This document shows, piece after piece, positions 21,863 to 34,724 of a stretch of 55,957 nt of DNA (position 1 is the stretch's first letter; every line of letters starts with the position of its first letter). The notes below the pieces were generated by a model. It did not search any database. It had not been told where the DNA came from and worked only from the letters and a program-made list of their open reading frames with translations. This stretch comes from Dentipellis sp. KUC8613 (taxonomy: Eukaryota; Basidiomycota; Agaricomycetes; Russulales; Hericiaceae). Both the position numbers and the translations under genes were made by a program. The DNA is taken from the NCBI GenBank assembly GCA_002286715.1, contig NSJX01000102.1, positions 1-55,957 of the forward strand, read 5' to 3'.

Positions 21863-24847
21863 ATGGCGTCGCGCTCCCTTTTGCCGCTCGGTCTCGTCGA
21901 CCTGACTTGGCTGCGAGCGTCGACGGAGCTCGGTCTTCCTCACACCGCACGATCTGCAAGACCTCTCTGCCTGCATGTGATTAGACGGAAGATGCATCAG
22001 GCCGCGACGGCGCCGACATTATACGGTCCTTGGGACGCATTTCCAGTCACCGATGCAACCCGAGCAAGGTGTGTGACGATTATCTCTCGGTTTGGACCCT
22101 GTCTCACCAACATCGATCCAGCATCAAGGAAAGACGGTCGAAACTCGGGGCGCTCGCTGTTCGGAACGTGGAGGGAAATGACACGGCGGGAGAACTTTCA
22201 CGTCGTGTAGAGGCATTAGTGAATGTTGCTGCATCTGAGGCAGAGGTGAGTTCGTCATTTCGCAGCACTATTTCGTTCCACCTGACTGGTCGCGTGCTTC
22301 TATCGGCTCAGTCTGCGGCCATCATACCTGAATTTTCCGAGGACGATCTTCTTGCTTTTTATGAGAATATTTTGGCGTTGCCCACAGATCAGCAAGAATC
22401 ACCTGTTCCTGTTGAAGCTTCGCAACAAGAGAAGGACTGGGACACGATCAAGGCGTTGTCTCAAAGGTTGTTTGCCGACGCGGAACCCTCTGCTGAGCCA
22501 GAGGCGTCTGACTTCACTAAGCATCTCATACAACGACAGGCTCTAGATGCCGACAGCTCGGTGATCGATGACCTCTCGAGTTCACTTCCACGGGATGCTG
22601 CGGCTATGCCTCCGCATCACAGGGTCCTGTCATTTTTACGGCTGGTAACTCCAAAAGTCGAGGCAGCTCGTAATGCTCTCAAGCCTGCATTTGGTGCTGA
22701 AGTTCAGGCGCCCGTTCCTGTAGCTATCATGGCTGACGCTGAATGGCAGTCCCTCGTACGCTCCTTTGTAAGTAATATGCAGTGTCATATGTGCCGCCAG
22801 CTCACCTTCATTCCATGTAGCTCGAGACGAACGAGCCGGAGCTAGCAGAGGAGACACTAGTACTCATGAAGGTAAATCATCAGCTTTTCCTTCGTATATG
22901 CGCATTTACTCAGCCAATTTCAGCGCTCTGGCATCGTGCCATATGAGGAATCTGTGAACGATATCATGGCATCGTATGCTCGTGCAGGCGATATCGAGAG
23001 CACTGAAACATTCATGCAAAAATTCCTGACAGGTATTTTATTCGCAATGTCTCCTGGATAACATAGTCTTACAATTTCTGCCAGCTAATCCCACTGACCG
23101 CCAACGACACCTTCACATCAAGGCCTACCTCCGATCCGTACCCGCCGGCACGATACCCACAGGCGCCCTCGAGGTCCTGCACCACTACGAGAACCAATCC
23201 CTCCCCGCACCCATGATGACCTACACGAACCTCATCACCTCCCTCTTCTCCGTCGACTCCTCCCTCGCACACGCGCAAGCCTGGGACCTCTTCGCGCACA
23301 TGCGCTACGTCGCACACCCGGACCCCGACGCCCTCCTCTACACGCTCATGATCCGCGCGTGCGCGTCGCCGGGCCTGGGCGGCGTCGAGCCCGAGCGCGC
23401 GCTGGACCTGTTCACCGAGATGACCGTCGACCACGGGCTCGCGCCGACCGCGGGCGCGTACTCCGCCGTCATCCTCGCGTGCGCGCGCTCCGGCACGAAG
23501 GAGTACATCAACGAGGCGTTCCGGCTCGCGAAGGAGATGCTCGATGCGCACCGCGATGCGAGCGGCCGCCCCGCGTTCCCGCCCGAGGGCCGCACGTTTG
23601 TTGCGCTGCTGGAGGGCGCGAAGCGTATTGGTGACCTTGCGAGAGTGCGGTGGATACTTGCGGAACTTGTGAGAGGGTCGCAGCCTGGTGTGGAGTCTGG
23701 GCAGGGGACGACGGATGCTGTGATCACTGAGGAGGTCATGATGCATGTGTTCCATGCATATGCAGCATATCGCCCGCCGTTCAGGCCATCGCTCGCTCCG
23801 TTGGTCTCTGGCGAGCCTACGCTAGCGGAGGCAGAGCACACTGCCACGCCGAATGGCGAAGTCACTGCGCAGCCTTCGTCTCCAGAAGCAGAAGTCCAGA
23901 CACAACACGCGGAGTCGAGTCTCCCCATCGAAGCGTCGCCAGACGCAAGCTTCAAACACCTCCCTCCCCAAAGCCGCGGCGAGGTCCTCCACGAAGCCTC
24001 CGCGCTCTTCTCGCGCATCGTCGAAGACTCGCACACCTCCGCCTACGCAAACGCGCCATCCCGCCACGCCGCCGATGGCCTCCCGTCCGCCTTCCAGGCC
24101 GTCCAGCTCACGCCGCGCCTGCTCAACGCGTACCTATCCGTGCACTACGCGCACGCGGCCCTCGACGCGGCCCACGCGCTCTTCCGCACGCTCTTCGCGG
24201 AGCACGGCGTCGAGCCCAACGCGCGCTCGTACGTCGAGGCGCTCGAACGCTGCGCGATTGCACGCAGGGGCCGCGAGCGGGACGCCGCGCTCGCGTTTGC
24301 GGACGAGGTGTGGGAGGGCTGGGTCAGGTTGGAGAATGCGGCGCGTCTGCCGGGCGCGCGGTCGGTCAATGCGCGGATGGTGGAACGTGCGCATGCGGCT
24401 ATGATCAGGACGTTGGCTTTGTATGTCGTTCCCTCTAGTTCCTATCTTTATTCGTCCTCACTGATGGTTTGTCTGCCTACTTGTTTCAGAACGAACCAGC
24501 TCGACCGCGCACTGACGCACGTCCGCGAATTCGCGACGCGCTACCCGCCGTCCGCCGTCCGCGAGCCGTCGGTCCTCCCGCCGATGCGCTCGTCGCGCAC
24601 GGCGCTCCTCGGCGCGCACCCGCTTGTGCGCTTCACGTCTAACACGGAGGTGCCAGACGACACCGTGCCGCCGCTGCTCGGCTTCGCGGAGCTGGAGATT
24701 CTGCACCATCGGCTCGTGGCCGCGCGCAGGAGGGATGCAGTTGGGTACGTCAAGTATGTGTGTAAGGCGTATGAGGGCGCGCTGCGCATGCGGAGGGATG
24801 CGACTATGCGCATGGCGACGGAGGCGCAGACACAGGAGGAGCAGTGA
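21863..24847 (+). CDS. Pentatricopeptide-repeat (PPR) protein, probably mitochondrial
   Basis: Seven exons (21863-22068, 22122-22245, 22312-22767, 22821-22871, 22924-23032, 23085-24420, 24490-24847) join in frame to 879 residues. The N-terminus (MASRSLLPLG..., later HVIRRKMHQ) has Arg but few acids early on and could direct mitochondrial import. Repeats of the 35-residue helix-turn-helix type follow, for example PMMTYTNLITSLF, DALLYTLMIRACA, TAGAYSAVILACARSG and EGRTFVALLEGAKRIG, with a later set near VEPNARSYVEALERCA. PPR proteins bind organelle RNA and act in its processing, stability or translation. The RNA target cannot be read from this sequence. The last third is GC-rich and Ala/Arg-rich. 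Confidence 0.87.
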
Positions 24848-25058
24848 GTGTGGATGTGCTCTGATTGGGCGAGGTTGTGGCGGGGATTCATCCTATATAC
24901 ATATATTTACAGCCCGTGCGGATTATAAGATACAGCACTCGTACATACTTACAGACCCTTCATTAACTAACCATAGCTACTAGTATACTCATGCGTATTG
25001 AACATGCCTTATCCCTGCTCTTTCGCGTCCTTCTGCGTGACCAGTCATGCATCATGCG
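24848..25058. other. Convergent 3' intergenic region
   Basis: Only 211 bases separate the stops of the PPR gene (+) and F-box gene 2 (-). There is room for 3' untranslated sequence only. Confidence 0.5.
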
Positions 25059-26765
25059 TCATGTGTCGTCGTATTCTAGCTGGAGAACCACTTTCTCGAG
25101 CTGGATGGCCATTCTTTCAGTCGGTGAGCACTCCCGGAAACGCAGCGTGTGGATTGGGAGCCCGCGCTGGTGACGGACTCTCACCACCTTTTGGAGCCAG
25201 CTGAAGCACGACGGGCCGGCCATCTGGCCCCACTGCCCCTTCTTCAGGTTTATGGCTTCAAAGGAAAGATCGCGCAGATCTGGATACATCATGGTATGCT
25301 CTTCCTTTGTGGAACCTCCGATGAGGTGGGACAGATCCGTCTGGGCAGTGCCAGAAGCGGGGAGATGCGTGCGGGTTGACATTTCCCCGGGACGGAGGTC
25401 ATCGTACAACGCTTTGAGAAGGGCCCCTGAGGTGCCTTGACCGCGCACCCATACCTTCCGGAGCGCGTCCATGCGACCAAAGCATGCCATCCAATCCACC
25501 ACGGGACCTTCCTCTAGCGGATGCATAAACAAGTCTGTCACCTGGCCGACCGGGAGGGCGGCCACAGCAGGCTCAATGCACGCGGGCACTGAGATGTTCA
25601 CGCCTATGTCCTTGCCCGCATACACTGTCTCCGGCGTCCACCAGAGGCCCAGCGAAAAGACGGCCGCAGGCGTCGGCTCGGTCCAGCCGCCCGCCGTGGG
25701 GGGCGGACATGCCGTCCAGCAGTCGATCTTTAGACTGAGTGCGGTGTTGAGTTGCTTGATGCTGAGCGTGCGCAGTTCCCGTGCGCTGGACACGATCTGA
25801 GGCAGTTTGCTGAGGAGCCAGCTAAGGTCGACCTTGAGGTCGCCCTCGACGATGCCGATCTCGCACAGCAGCGAAAGGCGTGCGAGGGGCGGGAAAGAGA
25901 GTCTGCTGAGAAGGAAGGCACACTCTGCCATGCCGCCTGAGAGATGGAGGCTGGAGAGGGAAGGCAGAGCGACGTGCATGTTTGATGTTTTGTGACCGAA
26001 TCGAGCAGGAAGGCGGTCGAGCACGAGTTCTTTGAGCATCGCCATGGGCGAGAGTGCTGAAAGCACGCGCTCTGCTGTTTGTAGGTCTCGGATGTACGGG
26101 GGCCATAGCTTCAGGGTGACCAGGCCGCCGTGGAGGATCGGGGATGTCCATTGGATGTCGCAGTTGTGCAGATTGATGCGTGTTAATTGTGGGAGGGGCT
26201 GTTCCCCGAAGAGATCGTCTGGAATATGATAACTGCCGACGCAAGTCATTGTCAGGGAGGATAGACGCAGCGGCGTGGGCGCAGCTTTGATGCACTGCTG
26301 AACATGCTGCCAGATGGACGAAAATCCATGAATAGTCAGGCTGCAGATGCGATCTAGTTGGTTGAGGATGAGCTTGACGACAGGTTCGACCCTTTGTTCT
26401 CTCGTTCCCTGTCTACACAGGTCGAGATTTACGACTAGCGATGCCGTATCGGAACGCCGCATCATTTCCTGTGTCCAATGCTCGTCTGTTACGATGTGGG
26501 TCCACAATATTGGTGCTCCGAGAGCCGTCTGACGCCAGCTACGACACACGTAGGTTACGTCGATCCACCCCGGCGCGCCGCATACGAGTAGATCGCCGGT
26601 CTCGGACAGCAGTGCTTGGTAGTGGAGAAATATATCGATGAGGATTTCAGTGGGAAGACGCGAGGTCAGAGCAAATTTGGCGTTCCGATAAGTTTTGAGG
26701 CTCGATAATTCTTCTGCGAGTTGATCGATTCGGGCGTCGATACCTTGGCAGGTCGAGAAGTCCAT
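25059..26765 (-). CDS. F-box protein with leucine-rich region (568 aa)
   Basis: Single-exon F-box protein, a likely SCF ubiquitin-ligase substrate adaptor. A leader helix (IDARIDQLAEELSSLKTYRN) runs into the F-box (LTSRLPTEILIDIFLHYQ, then VTYVCRSWRQTALGAPILWT). Irregular Leu-rich segments follow (RLSSLTMTC, TRINLHNCDI, LKELVLDRL, LSSLHLSGG, LRDLSFEAI). The C-terminus ends in IQLEKVVLQLEYDDT. It belongs to the same broad family as the gene at 9889-11679 but is not a close copy. This is expected for the large Agaricomycete expansion and need not reflect local duplication. Confidence 0.86.
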   Translation of the reverse strand: MDFSTCQGIDARIDQLAEELSSLKTYRNAKFALTSRLPTEILIDIFLHYQALLSETGDLLVCGAPGWIDVTYVCRSWRQTALGAPILWTHIVTDEHWTQEMMRRSDTASLVVNLDLCRQGTREQRVEPVVKLILNQLDRICSLTIHGFSSIWQHVQQCIKAAPTPLRLSSLTMTCVGSYHIPDDLFGEQPLPQLTRINLHNCDIQWTSPILHGGLVTLKLWPPYIRDLQTAERVLSALSPMAMLKELVLDRLPARFGHKTSNMHVALPSLSSLHLSGGMAECAFLLSRLSFPPLARLSLLCEIGIVEGDLKVDLSWLLSKLPQIVSSARELRTLSIKQLNTALSLKIDCWTACPPPTAGGWTEPTPAAVFSLGLWWTPETVYAGKDIGVNISVPACIEPAVAALPVGQVTDLFMHPLEEGPVVDWMACFGRMDALRKVWVRGQGTSGALLKALYDDLRPGEMSTRTHLPASGTAQTDLSHLIGGSTKEEHTMMYPDLRDLSFEAINLKKGQWGQMAGPSCFSWLQKVVRVRHQRGLPIHTLRFRECSPTERMAIQLEKVVLQLEYDDT

Positions 26766-28331
26766 AGTACTGTATCACAGCGTCTAATCAACTCGCTTCA
26801 TACGGAAGGGAAGAACAACTCACTCTATATCTGACAACGCTGAGCAGGAATTCCAGGGAAGCTGTCACCGGCAGCAAACGTCTTGGAGAAGCCGGACCAG
26901 CGTCTGGCAGAGCTACTGTCGCACCAAAGCGGACAGTTGTGTTCTTTATTAAATTCCTCGAAGTATAGGACACAGGTAGACCGTCACCAAGTGTCAGTCA
27001 GAGGAGGTCGTTGAAGGCTCGTAACCTTTTCCCTCGAGGATTACGTGCGGGAGCTATGACTGGCGGCAACAGCGTGGTATGGCTGTTTTCGATAAGTATG
27101 GATCACGTGGATTCACGGCATGCGGGGTGATCGTAGCGGTGCAAGCACCAGTTCCCATTCTCTTACTACATACGACGAACTTCGAAATCCTAGCGATGCG
27201 GGCCCGGCCCTCGGCCATCGCTGCGCTCAGGCACTCGGTTTGGGCCCGCAATGAAGGTTCACGAATTTATCAACATTCTCAAAGCGTGCAATGAGAAGTC
27301 GATGCTAATGATTACCTCCTGCTAAGACCTGTGAGGAGCCTACCCGTTCCTCACATTTGGCATCCATCCAGTACACCTATCTAATACCCGCTCGCTGACA
27401 CTCGCCACAGAACTTCCTCGAGAAAGACCATAGACATGCAACCATCCACACCCCCTCGACGGCGGGCCCACCACTTACAGCTGCAGCCTGGTGGCGCCAC
27501 TTTTCTTTGGGCTTCTGCTGCCCCACGCACCGCCAGACCGCTCCGCGACGGAGTCCCTTCCAGCTCGTCACTGTGCTCTTCGCGCACCTCGCCCGGCACG
27601 ACCCCGCATGTGGGCCGCTTGGCCGCAGAATCCTCTTCGCGTCGCTGACGTCCACGCGTCGTCGGGCCGTGCGCAGGCGGAGTTCCTCGTGCCTGCAGGC
27701 AGCGGGCTTCTCAGTGAGATTCTATCTCAGCGACTGGGGAGAGGGGAGGGGGGGGAGGGGAAACGAAGGAGGAAGAAGAGGCGCGGGCCCCAGCTGCCGT
27801 AGCTGGGTACGAAGTGCCTTGTATCGCATGCCGACCTTGACGCACTCGTAAAGCGCAGCGCCCCACGCTTGGGTGCGCGACACACTTCGTCCTGTTTGTT
27901 GGGCTCGTTGAATAGTGCATGATGTTCGGGTTGTACTCCGCGCGTGGGCCGTATTGGGCGCATGCCAAACACACAGATCGCAGAGCTGCGTCCCTAGTCG
28001 TACAGCCTGACCTATCGTACTGGTACTTGCCATGCTTGTAACCGAGAGATATCAATAATGAATACACGATATTCTTTCATAGACCGAGTTGTTCATAGGC
28101 CTGCCTAGAACACATCACGTGGTTTCACGTGTTGGGAGGGTCGACACAACCCATTCTAAGAGAATGGGAACCCGGTAAGTCGGAATCGAACCTCTTCACC
28201 ACTAACACTATAGCCTCAGCAACAAAGACGACTGCAGTGACATTTACGGAAGGGAGAGTACGTGGAAGAAAGGTAGATGCGACAAAAGGCAAGGCAATAA
28301 AAATGGGAGCATGCGCAGTTCGAGATAGGTC
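26766..28331. other. Gap with no supported gene
   Basis: About 1.6 kb. Frames of 60-118 codons occur on both strands around 27380-28070, but they overlap each other in GC-rich sequence and show no domain, splice pattern or composition of real coding DNA. A G-rich tract lies at 27738-27770. Around 28105-28135 there is a near-palindromic pair of CACGTG-type motifs. Confidence 0.4.
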
Positions 28332-30645
28332 TCAGGAAGTCAGGTCACAGAGGCCCGGGCGCAAAGCGCACCACTGCGGCTGCAGAGGAATCGCTTTGAC
28401 TCCCCGTTGGATCATCCTGTAGGCAACATCGTGCAGCCTAGGGAGAGCTGCAGAGACATTCCCCCCTGGGCCCGACCAGAACAGCTCCGCCCCGGACGCT
28501 GCCCGCGGCCATGTGATGGGATCCAGATTTGCTGCTGACGTTTGTTCGGTCCACAGCTGGTGCTGGCCTTTATGCAAACGGATGTCTATCAAAGGATTGT
28601 CCTCTTATACTACAGTCGATTACTTACCTCCGACGACCAGCGATTTTTGAGCATCTGTAAGGTTCGCTAGGAAGTCTGCAGAGTATGTCTGCAACGTGAA
28701 TTTCAGTACACTCCGATAATAGTCTTGTACCACAAATGTACCTTCTGCCATGTTTTGAAAGGATCGCACCAGCTATTCCTGGAAGATCGCCTTGTTCGGA
28801 AAAATGCGAGGTAATTGGCATTATACAACTCACCCATTGACGTCGCCTCCAAGCCATTCGCCAGCACCGCAGTCCTGAAAAAGAAAGTCTGAACCCAGAT
28901 GATGAGAAAGATTGGGATGGACTCACGAGATACATGTAGTCGGATGCTGCGAAGATGGCCCGGAAACCTCTTTCAATGACGCGAGGCAAGTCCGCCGATG
29001 TTTTCCATACCCTGAGGTCATCTTGTAAGTACGTATCGTAGTAGCATCGTTGTGAAGAACCGACAGGATAAGGGAGTTGTTTGCAATCGTCAGCTGATCG
29101 TTCAAAGCCATTTCTATACCATCGACAAACATATTGAGACACATTCTTCATTTTTGAGACCGTGTCTACTCACCTTCCTTGGTAACCGGTGTCTTTCCAG
29201 CCTTGATCAAGCTCTGCTGTGTCGCTTGCATGAACATACTCAAAGTTTGGTTCAGATTCTGGCCCGTCGAATTCCAGTACGCTTGCATCTCTGGGTCTTG
29301 CTCGTAACAGGGAGCGTTCACCTCATCGCCGCCGGTGCTGACCATGGTCGACGGGAACATTTTCGCGACGGCGGAGAAGAGATTGGCAGTAAAGTTAGCG
29401 GCATCTGGGAGGAGACGCAGTTGCCCAGCAGGGGGTTCTAGTGGGTGCAAGCGGTTCATGTGCGAGAACATGCTACAAATATAGCGAAACATACCTTCGG
29501 CGAACGTAGCCCATGGGGTGAACTGAGGGCATGCAACAAACTCAGGATGAGATTCGGAGATGATCGCTGTGTGGCCAGGAGTATCGACCTCCTGTAAGAC
29601 GCTGTCAATATGAAGACAGGTAGTGATTCACAGCATTGAGGAACTCACGACAACGACATCAATACCTCGCTGGATCTACTTGTCAGGACAGGGTTTTTAG
29701 TTCTCAAAGAGAGATGGCCAGCTTACCTCTGCAGCATACGATACAAGTTCCTGAACATCTCCTGGCGTGTAAACCGCATCGGCAGAATAGGCGCCCTTTT
29801 GAGAAAGCTCCTCGAATCCAGGAACTTGAAGCGGAAAGCTCTGGCTGTCGACTACGTGCCAGTGGAACGTGCTCAACTGGTTCCGCGTTAAGTGGCCGAC
29901 AGCCATGAAACTAGATAACCCTCACCTTAACCCAGCTCATAGCATCAAAGGTCCGCTTGATATCGTCTACTGGTATGCTACGGAAATCGGTGAGGTGTCT
30001 GATTGGATTAGTGAAACGAAGGAGGCTTACAAATTCCTGGACGTATCCAATAAAAGGCCACGCCAGGGCTGTTCCAATTCATCAGCTAGGTATCATGGCG
30101 CTCAATCATAACGAAGAACGCACGAAAACAGGGGAGTCCTCAATGTGAAGAGGTGCTTCTAACGTATACAACGCTCCATCCGAGTAGTACCACAGCTGGC
30201 CAAAGGTCGTCAACCCTCTGAACAACCCAAGCGTCGTGTTCGCCTGCAGCGCTGCGCCGGTTCCGTTTGTCGGGATTTCCAAGATATAAGATTCATCGCG
30301 ATCCTCTAGAGGAAGAAGTATTTCCTCTGATATGCTCCGCACGGTCCGGTTCCCGCTGAGGACGAGCTTCAAAGACGAGATCTGCTTTGCGCCCGAGATG
30401 GCAGCACGGTCCGCAGCACCTCGTCCGACGACCAAGCGTTCGAGCTTATCGTTTTGCAAAAAGGAGCTGGAGCGAGATATCGCGCTCAGCAGATCGCCTG
30501 GAGGGTGAGAAAAGGATACTTTGAAGGCAAAGTCGTGTGAGAGAAGCAGTGGCGTTGATCCTTGCTGGAGAGTGCGAGGAAGAGGCCATATAGCGATTAC
30601 GGAGCCCAGATACAACGTCAAGTAGAGCGCGAGCGCAGGCTGCAT
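28332..30645 (-). CDS. Beta-N-acetylhexosaminidase, glycoside hydrolase family 20
   Basis: Secreted enzyme releasing terminal N-acetylhexosamine from chitin oligomers and glycans by substrate-assisted catalysis. Thirteen exons (30645-30124, 30068-30031, 29977-29926, 29876-29727, 29675-29649, 29591-29495, 29437-29174, 29113-29065, 29011-28927, 28874-28834, 28778-28742, 28688-28628, 28567-28332) give 552 residues. A signal peptide (MQPALALYLTLYLGSVIAIW) leads into the N-terminal domain, with the barrel after it. Diagnostic blocks are PWRGLLLDTSRNF, LSTFHWHVVDSQSFPL, RGIDVVV-EVDTPGHTA, STGGDEVN (catalytic Asp-Glu pair), SDYMYL-DCGAGEWLGG and a Trp-bearing SGAELFWSG, ending in WCALRPGLC. Exon 5 is only 27 nt. 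The donor after exon 8 (gtcggt) is unusual, but it alone restores the frame. The gene fits chitin turnover in hyphal walls or feeding on fungal or insect chitin. Confidence 0.93.
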
Positions 30646-33481
30646 CGATGTTGAGTCTCTGCTAGTCGAAGGATGGTAGACGAAGTCCTCGGTCGACTGA
30701 TTTAATAGCTCTCTCACCGAGTCCCTATTTTAGTGATAAGTCCTAAGCGAGCCGCATGGGAGGCCTACAGCACTCAAATGGTGAGGCGGAGGAGGCGCGG
30801 ACATATGCCTCAGAAGCGAGGTCACAAGACAAACATACGCGGGCTTGATATGAGAAGAAGCGACTCGGAAGCACCTCTCTGGCAACGTGGACAGCTGCCT
30901 GCGACATGCAAAGTAGTTCTAGATAGCGGCATGCAGCACGGCATCCGCGAAGGCGCGCATAGGGGCTATATCAATACAATTGCATATTTCGTCCTTGATT
31001 ATTGGAAGTATTTATAGTCGACAAGCGAATGAACCTTGATGAAATATTTCAGTGGTTGTCGCTGTATAGCGCCCATAGCTCAGCAAAGACCATGGAGACA
31101 GTATAACCGAAGACGTGCTAAAGACGATAGACTCGCTTTCAATTTTCTCGCTTGATTTTGGACTGGGATTGTATGGGCCTCAGGCTTCAGGTGACTAGGA
31201 TGGTACGGTAGTAGTGGCATGAAGAAGAGTAGCAAGAGCGGCCCGCCACGCGCGTGAGCTTGGGTGGAAGAGGTCGGCCCGGTTCCCGGAAAGTCCCGAG
31301 ATTGGTGTTGAGTCTTGACATCCTGCTCCTTCAGGAAATTTCTCACTTATTCGATAGAAATCGTGGTGAATATTCTCATCTACATGGTTCTAAGCACTGT
31401 ACTTACATGTAGGGTGCCAACTTCAGTGAAACGATCTGTTTCTTCAAGCCGTCCCAAATTCAAGTATCTTCTCGCTGACTCCTTTCGTCTTTCCCCCGTA
31501 GCCTCCGGAAGCCCACATTAATCTATAACACAAAATCTACCGTCAGCCCATCGTTACAATCAAGATTCTTCCGAGCCCTAGACTTAGTGTCGTGTCGTAC
31601 CCGCTCGACTGCAGCTCCAATTATATGCGCCGCGGCGCTGAGAGCACATGCGGCCCAGCAACGTGACCGGGGGCTTGCTGTATGCGTTGGCTTCAACCGG
31701 CGAAAGTCAGTGCATACCAGGACATCCATCCTAACGATACATCACCGCCAATATGCTCCATCACGATTGGCTTCGACGAGGAAGGAGGTCGAGGGGCCGT
31801 CAGTCGGGTGGCAGGACAGCGGAATGTCGTATACACCAAATGCTGAGGACAACACCCTGTCGAGTAGATGATACGGGTGAGCTTCAGCAATGATGTGGAT
31901 CTGCCCTGCAGCTCTAATACGGGATATATTGCCGGTATGACGTCGCAAGTCAGACTGGAAGACCGACGCCAGGGGATCGCATGACCGCGACAGCGTGCTC
32001 TGCTCGCTTAGCACAGGACCAAAACTGATGCAAACATGCCCTACCAATCTTTTTGGCTTCGAAATTCTAGCCTTCGAGCTAGTCGATGATGGTGGCTGAA
32101 GGACCTCTCAGCTGAGTCCTATCCGTCATCTTGTTTCTGATACTTTCCGGCTGTCTTCCTGTCCATTGCTCCCGCCGGCAAGTTGTATACGACGAGGATG
32201 GACATCTGCAATTCTTTGGGATACAATAAGTTATGTTTCTTTCTTGATTCCCTCGACAACTGTCCCAGCACCTTCCATCGACATTCTCGGACCTAGACCA
32301 ATGCTCGGAGTGCGTACGGCATAATGATCTCGGCGTCATGTTCCACCACCCCAAGCTCCCCTGATGCCTTGTCACTTCCTCACGGTATCCGTCTGTATCC
32401 TGTGCCCTCGCCCTCTTATCGTGTAAGCCAAGGTCCGCACGCGCTAGAACAAGAGGAGATTGAAAATGGAGGACAAGGAGCACCCAATATGGTGCGTTAC
32501 ACTCGGACTTAGTGGTTTTCCGTGCAGGGTAGTCGGAAGCAATAATTGCTCAAGAATCCATTCATAGCTGGAGCATGCCTTGCGCGGCGAATGCCGGCTT
32601 GAGCACCCTTGTTTTCCGCAGGTCGTGTATATTCTTCCAGGGCGCATTTCTGATGCCTTTGTTCCATTTCGCGCAATCCACTTCGCATCCGCTCGGTATA
32701 TCTCTAGAGGGTGGGCTCATAGCCTCGGTCACGCATAGTTGTCTACCCAAATACTGCGTCTTCTAGAGCGCTAGGCGACCGTTTCCAATGAAATACCGTT
32801 CGATGTACGTCCCGCATCACCAAGAAAAGCAAGACAAGGTATGGGCGAGCTAGCAAGGCCGCGTCGGTGGTGTGTCATGGGGTTCCTGATCATCATCGCA
32901 CATGGCTCCCAACTTCGGGTGCCATGACCGGCGGCGCCGCCCCGCATCTCAGCTGCGCTTACTGATGGAATGCATCCATGCGTTCTGGCCCCGATATCTA
33001 TCTATCTTATTGTGTTCGCGCTCTTCACTAGCTTGACCGCGGATTTCCAGAACCCCACTTTTCATCGTTAATTACAGAGACAACGGCGGCCCTGCATGCG
33101 GTCGGTCAGGACGTTTCCCCCAATGCTCGTCGATTGTCAAGGTGTCTCAAGCTATGATTTGTCCTATCCATTGTATCTCTGCAACGGGTTCGGGACAGGT
33201 AGATAAGAAAGACGTGTTGAAGGTTGAAAGAATAAGGCGAGGCAACAGTATGCATGGGCCCTCGTTGTCACGCAAACCCGCCATGTCTTTTGTTCTCTCA
33301 AGACCTCATGACTCGCCCTTGTACTTTTGGGCGCTTGCCCGATTCGTACAAATAACCATCGCCTTGCTTACTCTGCCCTCTTGTCTTCCCTCCGCTCACC
33401 CCCAAGTGCCCAGCACAGAAGTTTCCGAACTACCAAGTTCCCAACCTCCCCAACCTCTCTCAACCTTGCAACATCACCAAG
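30646..33481. other. Long gap with no supported gene
   Basis: About 2.8 kb. Minus-strand frames at 31523-32047 and 32079-32483 are the longest, but they carry no recognisable domain and cannot be joined by convincing splice sites. A decayed gene is possible around 31500-32500. The segment 33090-33480 is probably the promoter and 5' leader of the next gene. Confidence 0.35.
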
Positions 33482-34724
33482 ATGTTCCCCATCTTGAACG
33501 TACGCCCTCTCCCGCTCGCTTGTCTTGGCTTTCACTGACTTGCAATCCCAGGTTCGCACTCTCCAGAACTCTCAGTACACCATCCGCACTCGAGCTTCTG
33601 AGGCGTACCCTTTCGAACGGTACCACAAGCAATCTAACTTGATATCCCCCAAGGCTTCTAGTGGCGCTATGCGCCAGAAGTCGCTCATCGGAAGGGCGAA
33701 TAGGTGAGATCGATGACCTATTGTTTTCCAGTTGAACCCCAATCTCATTGATCATCTCTCCTCTAGTCCCTACAGGCGCAATTCTCCTCGTCGCGCTCCT
33801 TTGAGGCTCCACGACGAAGGTGAAGCAGCGTATTCCGCACCGACCACGACACCCATATCAACGCCACCCTCGTCGCCACCTCCCCTCTTCCGGTCCCCCT
33901 CCTTTTCCCCCTGCTCCTCCCCCGCATCCTCACATGCGTCTCTGCCGATGTCATCTCGGTCGCCCTCGCCGGCGCTGGACTTCTATCCCCCGCCTCTGTG
34001 GCGCTCGGCTTCGCCTGCGTCTTCGCGCGAGTCGACGCCACCCCTCTCGCCAAGGTCGGAGGCTTGCTCTCCATTGCCCACCTTGCCAGGCAAGCGCAAT
34101 GCATACAAGGATGTGCGCACGAGCTCGCCATCGAGGTGGTACGAGGACAGCTCCGACGAGGAAAGCGGTCTGTGCCTCGACATCGTGAGACCCACGCCGC
34201 GCCACTTCGATGGCCAAGATCTATTCGCCCGCAACTTCGGCCAGGCCCAGCAGGCCATGCAGGAGTTGCAGCTCGCGGACGCCCCCCGCTGCCCGCCCAT
34301 CTGTCCCCGCGCGCCGTCTCTCGCGAGTCGGCCGCTTCCCGCCTTCCTCACCACTACCGCCACCGGCGCCACCGATGTCCCATCCTCCCCGCCCACTACC
34401 TGCGCCACCCAGGACACCCATGCCCCCGCCTCGCCATCATCAGACGTCAGCGGGCCAGAACCGACCGACGAACTCGCCGCGGCCGGCGAGTACCGGCACA
34501 TCATCGCCGCGCGGGACCCTGCCGCGCTCCCCGAGCTTGCGGACCTCGGGTTCCTGAGCAACCTCGGCAGCACAACGCTGCAGTGGTTCGGCCTGGATGA
34601 TGGCGTGCGATACGCCGACGTCCCACCTGCGCTCTTCCAAAGCCCACAGCCGTCGTTCGTGGACGCAAAGGGCGAGTGGACGACGGGGTTGGACCTGGAG
34701 CTCGAGCTTGAGCGCGGGTACTGA
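33482..34724 (+). CDS. Ser/Pro-rich disordered protein of unknown function (375 aa)
   Basis: I do not recognise this protein. Three exons (33482-33499, 33552-33703, 33767-34724) join in frame; the first encodes only MFPILN. Residues about 7-57 are mixed and basic (YTIRTRASEAYPFERYHK, MRQKSLIGRANR). The centre, about 60-150, is packed with Ser/Pro runs (TPPSSPPPLFRSPSFSP, ESTPPLSPRS), likely multi-site phosphorylation targets. The final 130 residues look more ordered and acidic (DFxS-type segments, LQWFGLDDGVRYADVPP, TTGLDLELELERGY). No membrane segment or signal peptide is seen. The layout (tiny first exon, short second, long Ser/Pro-rich third) matches the gene at 37190, so the two may be distant paralogues. 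Confidence 0.72.

Noticed and set aside
27377..28067. Overlapping frames of 60-118 codons on both strands.
   Set aside because: GC-rich sequence keeps several frames open at once; no domain, start context or splice pattern favours any of them.
28150..28215. Possible tRNA on the minus strand (B-box-like ggttcgattcc with an A-box-like stretch just upstream).
   Set aside because: The two boxes are only about 15 bases apart and no acceptor or anticodon stem can be formed.
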